Of a stretch of DNA of 64,000 nucleotides, positions 17,538 to 25,688 are shown piece after piece; position 1 is the first letter of the stretch; every line of letters begins with the position of its first letter. The position numbers and the translations under genes are program-made. The stretch covers positions 2,356,001-2,420,000 of the forward strand of contig CP021237.1 of NCBI GenBank assembly GCA_002151545.1, read 5' to 3'. The notes beneath the pieces were generated by a model, which saw only the letters and a list, made by a program, of their open reading frames with translations, did no database searches and was not told the DNA's origin. This stretch comes from Sphingobacteriaceae bacterium GW460-11-11-14-LB5 (lineage in GTDB: Bacteria; Bacteroidota; Bacteroidia; Sphingobacteriales; Sphingobacteriaceae).

Positions 17538-18560
17538 ATGAACAGAAAACATTTCCTTTCTTCGTTTATTGCAGCCACAACTGTACTTCCTGCTTTTAAA
17601 ACACTCGCCAATACCATTGAAAGTGAATCTTCGTCATTTAAAATTCCCCCGCATTTAAAACCTGGTGATTGTATTGGGATTACAAGTCCGGCAGGGTACA
17701 TTACTCAAGCGCAAATCCAGCCTTCCGTTTTACAAATGCAGAGCTGGGGATTTACCATAAAAGTTGGCAATACCATTGGTAAACGCAATTTTACCTACGG
17801 CGGAACGGATGAGGAACGGCTAGCTGATTTTCAACAAATGCTTGATGATCCAACAATTAAAGCAATTATGTGTGCCCGCGGTGGTTATGGTTTTGTACGG
17901 ATTATCGATAAATTAGATTTCTCTTCATTTAAAAGAAACCCAAAATGGATTATTGGTTTTAGTGACATCACCGTTTTGCATTGTCACCTGTCCAGAAATT
18001 ATGGCATTGCCTCTATTCATGCTAAAATGTGTAATAGTTTCCCCGATGACTGGAGTAAAGCTGAACCCATACAGATTGAAACGATCCTATCTATTAAAAA
18101 TGCAATAATCGGTGAACAAATGGGCTATATTGCTCCTGTTAATATCAATAACAGATTAGGCAAGGTTGATGGTGTTTTAGTTGGGGGAAACCTGAGTATT
18201 ATCGAAACTTTGGCTGGTAGCGATTCCGATTTAGATACCAAAGGTAAAATCCTTTTCATCGAAGATACCGGCGAATACCTCTACAGTATCGATAGAATGT
18301 TATGGAATTTAAAACGCAGTGGCAAACTAAAAAACCTTAAGGGATTAATTGTTGGTGGCTTTAAAGTTAAACCTGATGATGAGGGGGAAGAATTTGGCAA
18401 AACTATTTATGATATCGTTCTAGAAAAAGTAAAGGAATACAGCTATCCTGTTGCTTTTGATTTTCCTGTGGGGCACCAGCGAAACAACTTCGCTTTAAAG
18501 TGTGGTGTAAACCATACTTTCATCGTAAACGAAACAGGCTCAACGCTAAGAAGTATTTAA
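17538..18560 (+). CDS. LD-carboxypeptidase (muramoyltetrapeptide carboxypeptidase, S66 family)
   Basis: A 340-residue protein with an N-terminal export signal starting MNRKHFLSSFIAATT (about 25 residues). S66 family residues are visible: the nucleophile Ser in GFSDITVLH (about 138-146), the Glu in LFIEDTGEYLYSIDRML, and the His in FPVGHQRNNFALKCG. ARGGYG marks the substrate-side loop. The enzyme removes the terminal D-Ala from muropeptide tetrapeptides during peptidoglycan recycling. The export signal suggests a periplasmic location. Confidence 0.9.
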   Translation: MNRKHFLSSFIAATTVLPAFKTLANTIESESSSFKIPPHLKPGDCIGITSPAGYITQAQIQPSVLQMQSWGFTIKVGNTIGKRNFTYGGTDEERLADFQQMLDDPTIKAIMCARGGYGFVRIIDKLDFSSFKRNPKWIIGFSDITVLHCHLSRNYGIASIHAKMCNSFPDDWSKAEPIQIETILSIKNAIIGEQMGYIAPVNINNRLGKVDGVLVGGNLSIIETLAGSDSDLDTKGKILFIEDTGEYLYSIDRMLWNLKRSGKLKNLKGLIVGGFKVKPDDEGEEFGKTIYDIVLEKVKEYSYPVAFDFPVGHQRNNFALKCGVNHTFIVNETGSTLRSI

Positions 18561-18634
18561 TTTCTAATGTTTTAGGGAAGTAATTTTAAGAAAAATGCAA
18601 GCCGGGTAATTGAACAGTTGATTAAATAATTTCG

Positions 18635-18642
18635 TATTTTTG
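18635..18642 (+). promoter_or_regulatory. Candidate -7 box (TATTTTTG) of the toxin-antitoxin promoter
   Basis: TATTTTTG fits TAnnTTTG and lies 16 bp before the antitoxin ATG. An ATTG at 18609-18612 could serve as the -33 element (22 bp apart). Confidence 0.35.
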
Positions 18643-18658
18643 ATTTAAAATAAATGTT

Positions 18659-18868
18659 ATGACTATAATCGCACATCCTAAAAATAAAAAGCAGGAGATT
18701 GCAATCGAGGCAGTTTTAAAAGCTTTAAATGTTTCTTTTCAAAAAGAAGAGGATAGCCCTTATAATCCTGAATTTGTAGAAAAGGTAAAAGCAAGATCAG
18801 TTAGTGCTGAAAAAGGTAATGTAATTAGGATTAAAGACCCCAAAAATATATGGGAAAGTATTTTATAG
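18659..18868 (+). CDS. Type II antitoxin, DUF2683-like
   Basis: A 69-residue acidic/basic protein with an N-terminal beta strand (MTIIAHPKNKKQEIAIEAVLKAL) and a charged C-terminal half, the layout of small antitoxins found next to YoeB/RelE toxins in Bacteroidota. The C-terminus overlaps the toxin start by 19 bp, so the two are translationally coupled. It should bind and neutralise the downstream toxin and probably repress its own promoter. Confidence 0.8.
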   Translation: MTIIAHPKNKKQEIAIEAVLKALNVSFQKEEDSPYNPEFVEKVKARSVSAEKGNVIRIKDPKNIWESIL

Positions 18869-19131
18869 AAGTTGAAAAACTAGCAAAAAAAGACCTAGAA
18901 ATACATTATAAATCTGGAGATAAGCCCTCAATCAGAAGAATCAACCAAATTTTCATTGAATTATCAGAACACCCGGAAATAGGAATTGGGAAACCTGAAA
19001 AATTAAAATTCGATTTATCTGGTTTTTGGTCGAGGCAGATAAACCGAAAAGACAGGTTGATCTATAAAATAGAAGAAAACATAGTTACTGTAACCATCAT
19101 CTCAGCGCTTGGCCACTATGGTGATAAGTAA
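18850..19131 (+). CDS. YoeB/Txe-family mRNA interferase toxin
   Basis: A 93-residue basic protein of the YoeB fold. The hallmark GFWSRQINRKDRLIYKI (about residues 58-74) and the C-terminal ALGHYGDK match YoeB's catalytic set: a Glu near KPEKLK, an Arg in RLIYKI, and the paired His-Tyr at the end. YoeB toxins bind the ribosomal A site and cleave mRNA. It is the second gene of a two-gene cassette with the antitoxin first, the usual order. Both genes look intact. Confidence 0.9.
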   Translation: MGKYFIEVEKLAKKDLEIHYKSGDKPSIRRINQIFIELSEHPEIGIGKPEKLKFDLSGFWSRQINRKDRLIYKIEENIVTVTIISALGHYGDK

Positions 19132-19238
19132 CTGATTTTTCAATCAGAGTACAATAAAAAATTATATTAGCTAATTAAAATGTGCTGATCCTGATACACA
19201 AATCGCCGCAGCAATACGCATGACAAGCAATCCGCACG

Positions 19239-20555
19239 CTAAACGGTCTTCACTTCGTCTTCGCTATAATCCTTAATATCAGTAATATATCCGTTAATCA
19301 AAAGAAAATCAAACAAGGGTTTTGCTTCTGGTGTAACCGGCATATTTTCAGTGGTAATTACCTGATTGGTCTTTTTATCCAGGAAAGGATAAGCAAATAA
19401 ACGCACATTGGTATTAAACATATCGTTCACGTAGCTTAATAACTGACCTGAATAATTTTCGCCGCTAAAGTTTTTAGCGTTGAATACAAATTTTAAGTTG
19501 TTGATGTTCGTAGCTAAACCAACACTTTTGGGTTTACACCTGGCCAGGTATTTAGCAAGACGGTTGTGTCGGGTAAAATTAGAAACGATAACAATATTCC
19601 CGGTATCGCACATTTCCTGAGCGCGTTTAGCCACTGCTTCTAAATCGATATCATCTGGCGTTTCTTGTGCATCGGTTAACACATTAGTTAATAAAACCTC
19701 TATCATTACCGCCAGGTTTCCTTCTTCTACTTTGTTTGTACGCTTAAACTGATCGGTGGCTTTATTAAACAGATTAAAGTTAGGTAATGATTTCTGACCG
19801 TATTTGGTCCTTAAAATCATGATATCCTTTTTATACAAAAGATCTTTAGCCTGGCGAGGGTGCGCATCCGAATCGAAAATCGCAGCTGCCGAGAAATCTT
19901 TCATAATCATATACAAATTAAGCAGAATATTGTCTACACCTGGAAAAGCCGGTCCTTTAACCGAAATCAGATCGATTTCTACCGAACCTATGGTTAAGTT
20001 ATCGGCGAGCGATTCTACCATCAGTTTGGGATCCTGGTAATGGTAAAATGCAGCATAAAGTAAGTTTACACCAATAATACCCAAAACCCTTTGCTGCATG
20101 TTTACATCGGTATCCAGCAAACGCACATGAAAAAATATCTCATTAGGCAATCCTCCGGGCTCATTTTGGAAACGGATTCCAACCCAGCCATGTGGTTCGT
20201 TTGTACGTTTGTAATTTAGGGTTGTTACCGTATCTGCGAAGGCAAAAAAGGTACGGCTTTCGTATTTTTCGCCTGATAAACGTTCGTTAAGTAAACCAAA
20301 TTCGTGATCGAGCATCTGTAAAAGCCTGTTCTGACTCACATAACGACCATTCGTCTCCGCTCCATAGATGGCATCGCTAAAAGTCATATCGTAAGCCGAC
20401 ATGGTTTTGGCAACTGTTCCGGATGCTGCACCAGCATTAAAAAAATTTCTTGAAACTTCTTGTCCCGCTCCTATTTCGGCAAAAGTGCCGTAAATTCTCG
20501 GGTCAAGATTTATTTTAAGTGCTTTACGCTTCGTATCCAGAATTTCTCTCTCCAT
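19239..20555 (-). CDS. Conserved protein of unknown function (438 residues)
   Basis: A large soluble protein without a signal peptide or membrane segment, starting MEREILDTKRKALKINLDP. I recognise it as a widespread conserved family (signature AEIGAGQEVSRNFFNAGAASGT near residues 27-48 and SAYDMTFSDAIYG) but know no established function. The well-conserved FFHVRLLDTD and DAHPRQAKDLLYK segments suggest an enzyme. The start at 20555 fits the homology better than an upstream in-frame ATG at 20570. It is a single gene with no operon partner. Confidence 0.7.
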   Translation of the reverse strand: MEREILDTKRKALKINLDPRIYGTFAEIGAGQEVSRNFFNAGAASGTVAKTMSAYDMTFSDAIYGAETNGRYVSQNRLLQMLDHEFGLLNERLSGEKYESRTFFAFADTVTTLNYKRTNEPHGWVGIRFQNEPGGLPNEIFFHVRLLDTDVNMQQRVLGIIGVNLLYAAFYHYQDPKLMVESLADNLTIGSVEIDLISVKGPAFPGVDNILLNLYMIMKDFSAAAIFDSDAHPRQAKDLLYKKDIMILRTKYGQKSLPNFNLFNKATDQFKRTNKVEEGNLAVMIEVLLTNVLTDAQETPDDIDLEAVAKRAQEMCDTGNIVIVSNFTRHNRLAKYLARCKPKSVGLATNINNLKFVFNAKNFSGENYSGQLLSYVNDMFNTNVRLFAYPFLDKKTNQVITTENMPVTPEAKPLFDFLLINGYITDIKDYSEDEVKTV

Positions 20556-20651
20556 GCCGCAAAAGTACAAAAAATTGAGATTAAGCTAATTTTAAGAATG
20601 TAACTTAAAATCAATCTAAATACTTAAGCAATGATATACCTCGCGACGCAA

Positions 20652-20738
20652 CGTCATTTCTGCTGAAGCACAGTGAAATAGAGAACTCTAATGCCTTTAT
20701 TCAACTATACAGATTTCTCCACTGCGGTCGAAATGAAG
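20652..20738. repeat. Intergenic repeat, CGTCATTTC...GAAATGA type
   Basis: The ends CGTCATTTC and GTCGAAATGA are inverted copies. The body includes GTGAAATAGAGAACTCT and GATTTCTCCACTGCGG, imperfect mates of each other. No coding content. Confidence 0.55.
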
Positions 20739-20750
20739 ATTTTACTCCAA

Positions 20751-20784
20751 AAAAACAAGGTTAATGCCATCCAGCATTAACCTT
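20751..20784 (-). terminator. Terminator of the small heat shock gene
   Basis: AAGGTTAATGC and GCATTAACCTT form a perfect 11 bp stem around CATCCA. Read on the minus strand it ends in GTTTTTTTGG, so it terminates transcripts from the hsp20 gene. Confidence 0.8.
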
Positions 20785-20921
20785 ATAAAACCTAAACTTA
20801 AACTATTATGAAACCTGCATCAATTCTCCATTACATCTACCTCAAATCCACCTGATGCAAGTCTCATAACCTTTGAAAAAACTAAACTATTATGAAAAAT
20901 CCTCTCCCGAGAAAATCTTAA

Positions 20922-21356
20922 TTACGATACTACAATTTCTTTGTGTTGCAATTTAGCATCGTCTTTTTTACTGATATTGATCGATAAAATACCGTCTTTA
21001 TATTCGGCAGTAATGTTATCACCATCAGCGCTATCTGGTAAATTAAATGATCTTGCAAATGAGCTATAATCAAATTCTTTACGTGTAAAATCTTTAGCTA
21101 CCTGGATTTCTTCTTTTTTAACTTCTGCCCAAACTGAAAGGGTATCTTTCTTTAAATTGATTTGAAAATCTTCTTTTTTCAAACCTGGAGCAGCTAACTC
21201 AATAACATACGCGGTTTCATTTTCATAAATATTCACATTTGGCGATTTATCAACCATTTTGTTTTTACTTACTGCATCGCTAAACAATGAATCAAAAACA
21301 TTGTTAAAGTAAGGAGCTGTGTTACGGGTTCTGTTGTTAAAATTTACTAGTGTCAT
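20922..21356 (-). CDS. Small heat shock protein (Hsp20/alpha-crystallin family)
   Basis: A 144-residue chaperone. The alpha-crystallin domain covers about residues 38-135, with the conserved VIELAAPGLKKEDFQINL, FTRKEFDYSSFARSFNLP and the AEYKDGILSINISK motif. It holds unfolding proteins in a refoldable state without ATP. The N-terminal arm (NNRTRNTAPYFNNVFDSLF) is the short variable oligomerisation region. It is a single gene with its own terminator. Confidence 0.95.
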   Translation of the reverse strand: MTLVNFNNRTRNTAPYFNNVFDSLFSDAVSKNKMVDKSPNVNIYENETAYVIELAAPGLKKEDFQINLKKDTLSVWAEVKKEEIQVAKDFTRKEFDYSSFARSFNLPDSADGDNITAEYKDGILSINISKKDDAKLQHKEIVVS

Positions 21357-21433
21357 ATCGCTTATTCTTTATTTTTTTTAATTTTTAAATTGATAATACA
21401 CCTTATTCAACTTACATACCAAAGCAAATATTT

Positions 21434-21919
21434 ATGATTTTTAAGACATTTTGGCAAAATAAATCCAAATCAAAAGACAAATTGGCAGAAATAAAGAATT
21501 TCTCAGACAAATTCAACTATAAAACCAATGTCCATTTGCGCTTTATTGATTTCGATATGATGGGTCATGTAAACAACTCGGTCTACTTTACCTATCTGGA
21601 AATTGCCAGAACTAAATACTGGGAAGAAATTATAAAGTGGGATTGGAAGAAAACAGGTATTGTAATCGCCCATGCTGAATTAGATTACATTCTGCCTATT
21701 GTAATGAATGATAAAATTGCCATCCATGTCAAAACATCGAGAATTGGCAACACGAGCTTCGACTTAGACTATCAGATTGTTAAAATAAAAGGAGCCGAAG
21801 AAATAATATGCAGTAAAGGAAAAACGGTTTGCATTGCTGTTGATTATGCAACAGGCAAACCAACTGAATTACCAGAAGAAGAGAAGCGAAAAATGTTAGA
21901 TTTTGAACAATTAGCATGA
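21434..21919 (+). CDS. Acyl-CoA thioesterase (4-hydroxybenzoyl-CoA thioesterase hot-dog fold)
   Basis: A 161-residue protein with a single hot-dog domain. The signature RFIDFDMMGHVNNSVYFTYLEIARTKYW (about residues 35-62) carries the catalytic Asp and the His-Val-Asn-Asn turn of YbgC/FadM-like thioesterases. It likely hydrolyses acyl-CoA thioesters; the chain specificity is unknown. The N-terminal 30 residues are charged and not part of the fold. It is divergent from hsp20 across a 77 bp gap. Confidence 0.85.
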   Translation: MIFKTFWQNKSKSKDKLAEIKNFSDKFNYKTNVHLRFIDFDMMGHVNNSVYFTYLEIARTKYWEEIIKWDWKKTGIVIAHAELDYILPIVMNDKIAIHVKTSRIGNTSFDLDYQIVKIKGAEEIICSKGKTVCIAVDYATGKPTELPEEEKRKMLDFEQLA

Positions 21920-21928
21920 TAAAGTAAT

Positions 21929-21958
21929 CGTCACCCTAAAAACAAGTTCAGGGTGACG
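21929..21958. repeat. Short perfect palindrome, CGTCACCCT...AGGGTGACG
   Basis: CGTCACCCT and AGGGTGACG pair perfectly around an 11-base loop between the convergent thioesterase and oxidase genes. It is the minimal form of the TTCAGGGTGAC family and may act as a bidirectional terminator. Confidence 0.6.
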
Positions 21959-21964
21959 AAAAAA

Positions 21965-23368
21965 TTAATCAGGCATAATCTTCCCTGGATTTAATATCCC
22001 CTTAGGATCGAAAATATTTTTAATGCCCCTCATTAAATTCAGGTGGATTTCAGAATATTTAATTGGCATAAACTCCTTTTGCACCAGACCGATTCCATGT
22101 TCGCCCGATAATGTTCCACCCAAAGCAGTGGTTAATTCGAATATTTCAGCAATACCGAACTTAAGTTTATTTTTCCAGTCCTCATCACTCATGCCGGCTT
22201 TTATAATATTTACGTGTAAGTTTCCATCACCTGCGTGACCGTAGCAAACACTTTCAAAACCATATTTGGCACCAATTTCTTTAATTCCATTAACGAGTTT
22301 AGGTAAAGCTGCCCGCGGCACAACGGTATCTTCCTCTTTATACACCGAGTTTGATTTAACCGATTCGGCCATGGTTCTGCGCATGCGCCACAATTCTTCT
22401 TTTTGAGCAGCAGTATCAGCAAATAACACTTCCGTACAGTTGTGCTCTTCTAAAACAATATTGGTTTTCTCGCAGTTTTTAAAAATATCGTCCAAATCAT
22501 CTCCATCAAACTCAATCATCAACAACGCAGCAACATCATCTTTTAAATCGAACTTAATATCATCGAATTTAATTACCCACTCCACTCCTTTCCGCTCCAT
22601 AAACTCCAATGCCGATGGGGTTACCCCTGCCCTAAAAATTGCAGAAACAGCTGCGCATGCATCTTCATTAGTGCTAAAAGAGCCCATCATTAAAACAGAC
22701 TGGCTCGGTTTTGGCAGTAATTTGGTCACGATTTTAGTCACCACAGCCAGTGTACCTTCTGATCCGATCATTAACTGCGTTAAGTTATAACCCGATGCAT
22801 ATTTTAAAGTATTGGCACCTGTCCATATAATGTCGCCATTAGGCAGAACCACTTCAAGGTTTAAAATATACTCGCGTATGGTTCCATATTTTACTACCCT
22901 CGGTCCACCAGAACCATGGGCTACATTGCCACCGATAAAGCAAGATCCTTTACTGCTTGGATCAACGGGATAGAGAAGTCCTTTTTCGGCTACCGCATTG
23001 ATAAATTCCTCGGTAATTACGCCCGGCTCAACTGTAGCCTGCAGGTTTTCGGTATCAATATCAAGAATGGCCTTAAATTTCTCCATCGATAAAGAAATAC
23101 CGCCATAAATCGGCAAAGCTGCACCGCTCAAACCTGTTCCACCTCCACGTGGCGTAACCGGTACATGGTGTGCATTACAGATTTTCAATAAAGCAGAAAC
23201 CTCTTCGGGTGTTGTTGGCTTTACGACAACCTCTGGCTGATAACGCAAATCCTCGGTTTCATCATGACTGTAATTTTCTAAACTATCAGCATCAGTAAAA
23301 ACTTTCTCTGCTCCAACAGCAGCTTTAATTTCTGCTAAAATTTCAGGATTTATCTTTGTAAAATTCAT
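21965..23368 (-). CDS. FAD-binding oxidase (GlcD / D-lactate dehydrogenase-like)
   Basis: A 467-residue flavoprotein of the vanillyl-alcohol oxidase fold. The FAD-binding domain (about 37-215) holds PRGGGTGLSGAALP. The C-terminal FAD-oxidase domain holds YGHAGDGNLHVNI and the terminal SGEHGIGLVQKEFM. These match GlcD-type glycolate oxidases and D-2-hydroxyacid dehydrogenases; the true substrate (glycolate, D-lactate or 2-hydroxyglutarate) is not fixed. The start at 23368 (MNFTKINPE) sits 1 bp after the folB stop. It has no separate GlcE/GlcF partners nearby. Confidence 0.88.
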   Translation of the reverse strand: MNFTKINPEILAEIKAAVGAEKVFTDADSLENYSHDETEDLRYQPEVVVKPTTPEEVSALLKICNAHHVPVTPRGGGTGLSGAALPIYGGISLSMEKFKAILDIDTENLQATVEPGVITEEFINAVAEKGLLYPVDPSSKGSCFIGGNVAHGSGGPRVVKYGTIREYILNLEVVLPNGDIIWTGANTLKYASGYNLTQLMIGSEGTLAVVTKIVTKLLPKPSQSVLMMGSFSTNEDACAAVSAIFRAGVTPSALEFMERKGVEWVIKFDDIKFDLKDDVAALLMIEFDGDDLDDIFKNCEKTNIVLEEHNCTEVLFADTAAQKEELWRMRRTMAESVKSNSVYKEEDTVVPRAALPKLVNGIKEIGAKYGFESVCYGHAGDGNLHVNIIKAGMSDEDWKNKLKFGIAEIFELTTALGGTLSGEHGIGLVQKEFMPIKYSEIHLNLMRGIKNIFDPKGILNPGKIMPD

Positions 23369-23369
23369 T

Positions 23370-23738
23370 TTAATTGGCTGATGTATAAGTAAGTTTAACA
23401 AAAGAATGTCCGATCTGGCCCGGCATTGGTGGATTTAATTTCTTCATACTCACCTGTACAGTTTCAACAAAAGGGTACAATTCAATTACTTTCAAAATGA
23501 TATTCTTCAAAACGGTTTCTAAAAGCTTCTGTGTATGCTTCATTTCTCCGATAATGATAGCGTTCAAATCTTCATAATTAACAGTCTGCCCCAGTTCATC
23601 ATCAAAACCTTGCGGTGTAAATTCTGTTTCAAGATCGACAACAAAATGATTTCCAATAAGTTGCTCTTCCGGATAATACCCATGTAAGGCAAAGCATTTT
23701 ACATCTTTTAACGCTACGGTTTGTTTGAAATGGCTCAT
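23370..23738 (-). CDS. folB: Dihydroneopterin aldolase
   Basis: A 122-residue protein, normal for FolB. It converts dihydroneopterin to 6-hydroxymethyl-dihydropterin and glycolaldehyde in folate synthesis. It carries VALKDVKCFALHGYYPEEQ, the conserved TVNYEDLNAII segment (about 49-59), and LETVLKNIILKVIELYP. The downstream flavin oxidase begins 1 bp after its stop; since glycolaldehyde can be oxidised towards glycolate, the pairing is suggestive, but this link is an inference. Confidence 0.93.
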   Translation of the reverse strand: MSHFKQTVALKDVKCFALHGYYPEEQLIGNHFVVDLETEFTPQGFDDELGQTVNYEDLNAIIIGEMKHTQKLLETVLKNIILKVIELYPFVETVQVSMKKLNPPMPGQIGHSFVKLTYTSAN

Positions 23739-23804
23739 GTATGTTTTGTATGCTGCAAAATTAATTTTTTATTCATGAATATAATGCCCCTTGTCGTAAA
23801 TTGT

Positions 23805-23812
23805 TACCTTTG
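23805..23812 (+). promoter_or_regulatory. Candidate -7 box (TACCTTTG) of the acyl-CoA dehydrogenase gene
   Basis: TACCTTTG matches TAnnTTTG and lies 39 bp before the chosen ATG. If used, the transcript would begin downstream of the farther upstream in-frame start, which supports the ATG at 23852. Confidence 0.4.
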
Positions 23813-23851
23813 AAATTAACGCGATTTCTTAACCAGATAACACGAAATTAC

Positions 23852-25042
23852 ATGAGCAAATCAGCAAAAAAGGACCTGTACGAGGCACCAGACTATTATT
23901 TATTAGACGAATTGTTAACCGATGAGCACAAATTAATCCGTGCCACGGCCAGAGATTGGGTAAAAAAAGAAGTAAGTCCGATTATTGAAGATTATGCGCA
24001 AAAAGCAGAATTTCCAAAACATTTAATAAAAGGTTTGGCCGATATTGGTGCCTTTGGCCCTACTATTCCGGTTGAATATGGTGGTGCAGGGCTAGATTAT
24101 ACAGCTTATGGCATTTTAATGCAGGAAATAGAACGGGGTGATTCTGGAATCCGTTCTACTGCATCTGTTCAGGGTTCATTGGTAATGTATCCAATTTATG
24201 CATATGGTTCTGAAGAACAACGTAAAAAATATCTCCCTAAACTAGCCAGTGGCGAAATGATGGGTTGTTTCGGATTAACAGAACCAGATCATGGTTCCAA
24301 TCCGGGTGGCATGGTAACCAATATTAAAGATGCTGGTAGCCATTACATTTTAAACGGCGCAAAAATGTGGATCAGTAATGCTCCATTTGCCGATATTGCA
24401 GTGGTTTGGGCAAAAGACGAATCTGGAAAAATAAGGGGATTGATCGTAGAGCGGGGAATGGAAGGTTTTTCAACACCAGAAACACATCATAAATGGAGTT
24501 TACGAGCATCTGCTACAGGTGAGCTGGTTTTTGACAATGTCAAAGTACCCAAAGAAAATATTTTCCCTGAAATCAGTGGATTAAAAGGCCCCTTAGGCTG
24601 CTTAAATCAGGCCCGTTATGGTATTGCCTGGGGTGCACTGGGCGCAGCAATGGACTGTTATGATACCGCTTTACGTTATTCGAAAGAGCGTGTTCAGTTT
24701 GGGAAACCGATTGGCGGTTTTCAGTTACAACAAAAGAAATTGGCCGAAATGGTGACTGAAATTACCAAAGGTCAGCTATTGGTTTGGCGCTTGGGTGTAT
24801 TGAAAAGTGAAAACAGGGCCTCAGCAGAGCAAATATCGATGGCGAAGAGAAACAGTGTGGAAATTGCACTCGATATTGCACGTAATGCCCGCCAAATGCT
24901 TGGTGGAATGGGCATTACAGGCGAATACTCTATTATGCGCCACATGATGAACCTGGAATCGGTTGTTACCTACGAAGGAACACATGACATACATTTACTC
25001 ATTACCGGAATGGATGTAACCGGATTAAATGCATTTAAATAA
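23852..25042 (+). CDS. Acyl-CoA dehydrogenase, glutaryl-CoA dehydrogenase-like
   Basis: A 396-residue flavoenzyme. The N-terminal helical domain is followed by the FAD-contact FGLTEPDHGSNPGG (about 143-156) and WISNAP. The C-terminal domain has ARQMLGGMGITGEY and the catalytic base Glu in the YEGTHDIH segment (about residue 376). The position and sequence around this Glu match glutaryl-CoA dehydrogenase, which oxidises glutaryl-CoA and decarboxylates it to crotonyl-CoA in lysine and tryptophan breakdown. Subfamily specificity is inferred from motifs. The in-frame start 51 bp upstream is rejected because homology begins near MSKSAKKD. Confidence 0.88.
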   Translation: MSKSAKKDLYEAPDYYLLDELLTDEHKLIRATARDWVKKEVSPIIEDYAQKAEFPKHLIKGLADIGAFGPTIPVEYGGAGLDYTAYGILMQEIERGDSGIRSTASVQGSLVMYPIYAYGSEEQRKKYLPKLASGEMMGCFGLTEPDHGSNPGGMVTNIKDAGSHYILNGAKMWISNAPFADIAVVWAKDESGKIRGLIVERGMEGFSTPETHHKWSLRASATGELVFDNVKVPKENIFPEISGLKGPLGCLNQARYGIAWGALGAAMDCYDTALRYSKERVQFGKPIGGFQLQQKKLAEMVTEITKGQLLVWRLGVLKSENRASAEQISMAKRNSVEIALDIARNARQMLGGMGITGEYSIMRHMMNLESVVTYEGTHDIHLLITGMDVTGLNAFK

Positions 25043-25055
25043 CAACAGGAAGACA

Positions 25056-25077
25056 AAGATTTAAGGATTTTCATGAT
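25056..25077 (+). repeat. Left imperfect inverted repeat flanking the GxxExxY pseudogene
   Basis: This 22 bp segment is the inverse of 25650-25671 with about 19 of 22 matches (the shared core reads GATTTAA.GATTTTCA on this strand). Confidence 0.55.
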
Positions 25078-25178
25078 ACCTAAACCCATAAAATAGATAA
25101 GCAACAACTGAAGTTGGTAAATTAAATAGTTTTATCCCTAACTATTGTCTTGAACCAAGTCTAAACGACACGCTCAAG

Positions 25179-25579
25179 ATGGACATAGATGAGATAAACT
25201 ACAAAATAAACGGCTGTGCCATGAAGGTACATAACACCTTAGGAAATGGTTTTCAGGAAGTTATTTATCAACATTGTTTAGCTATTGAATTAAAAATGCG
25301 GGATTAAAATTTAAGAGAGAAGTTGAACAAGCCATATTCTACAACACCATTGAAGTTGGGAAAAGAAGAGCAGATTTTATTATTGAGCATCTGGTGGTAG
25401 TAGAAATCAAAGCCATCATAAATCTTGAAAATGTGCACTTGGCTCAAGCTAAAAATTATGTCGTAGCTTATGGGTTTTCTATAGGATTATTAATTAATTT
25501 TGGCGCCACAAGCCTTCAATTTAAAAAGATATACAATCCTGCAATAAATAAATATAGATCAGGATTAAACAAGATTTAA
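25179..25579 (+). pseudogene. Frameshifted GxxExxY family gene
   Basis: The 5' part encodes MDIDEINYKINGCAMKV and HNTLGNGFQEVIYQ, the GxxExxY signature (G-x-x-E-x-x-Y), then reaches a TAA after MRD. The rest, from GLKFKREVEQ through RRADFIIEHLVVVEIKAI and on to SLQFKKIYNP, is intact in the next frame. A run of five A at 25292-25296 sits exactly at the break; one more A would restore ELKNAGLKF. GxxExxY proteins have a PD-(D/E)XK-nuclease-like core (D-x-E-x-K visible as ADF...VEIK). A genuine one-base deletion and a sequencing error cannot be told apart here. Confidence 0.88.
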
Positions 25580-25649
25580 AAGACGGGCATGATGATGCAT
25601 ACTTAATCTTAATAATAAATTAACGGGATTTGATTTTTAACGAACAATA

Positions 25650-25671
25650 ATCTTGAAAATCATTAAATCCC
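25650..25671 (+). repeat. Right imperfect inverted repeat flanking the GxxExxY pseudogene
   Basis: ATC.TGAAAATC.TTAAATC, inverted relative to 25056-25077. Together the pair encloses a unit of about 616 bp containing only the broken gene. Confidence 0.55.
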
Positions 25672-25688
25672 AAAAATCACGATACAGA

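Larger units (their letters stand above)
20571..20921. other. Intergenic region with a repeat, a terminator and a duplicated short leader
   Basis: This 351 bp gap holds a GTCATTTC repeat (20652-20738), a terminator hairpin (20751-20784) and two copies of the 15-mer TAAACTATTATGAAA (20799-20813 and 20883-20897). Each copy contains an ATG followed by a very short frame (15 and 9 codons). No longer gene is supported. Confidence 0.5.
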
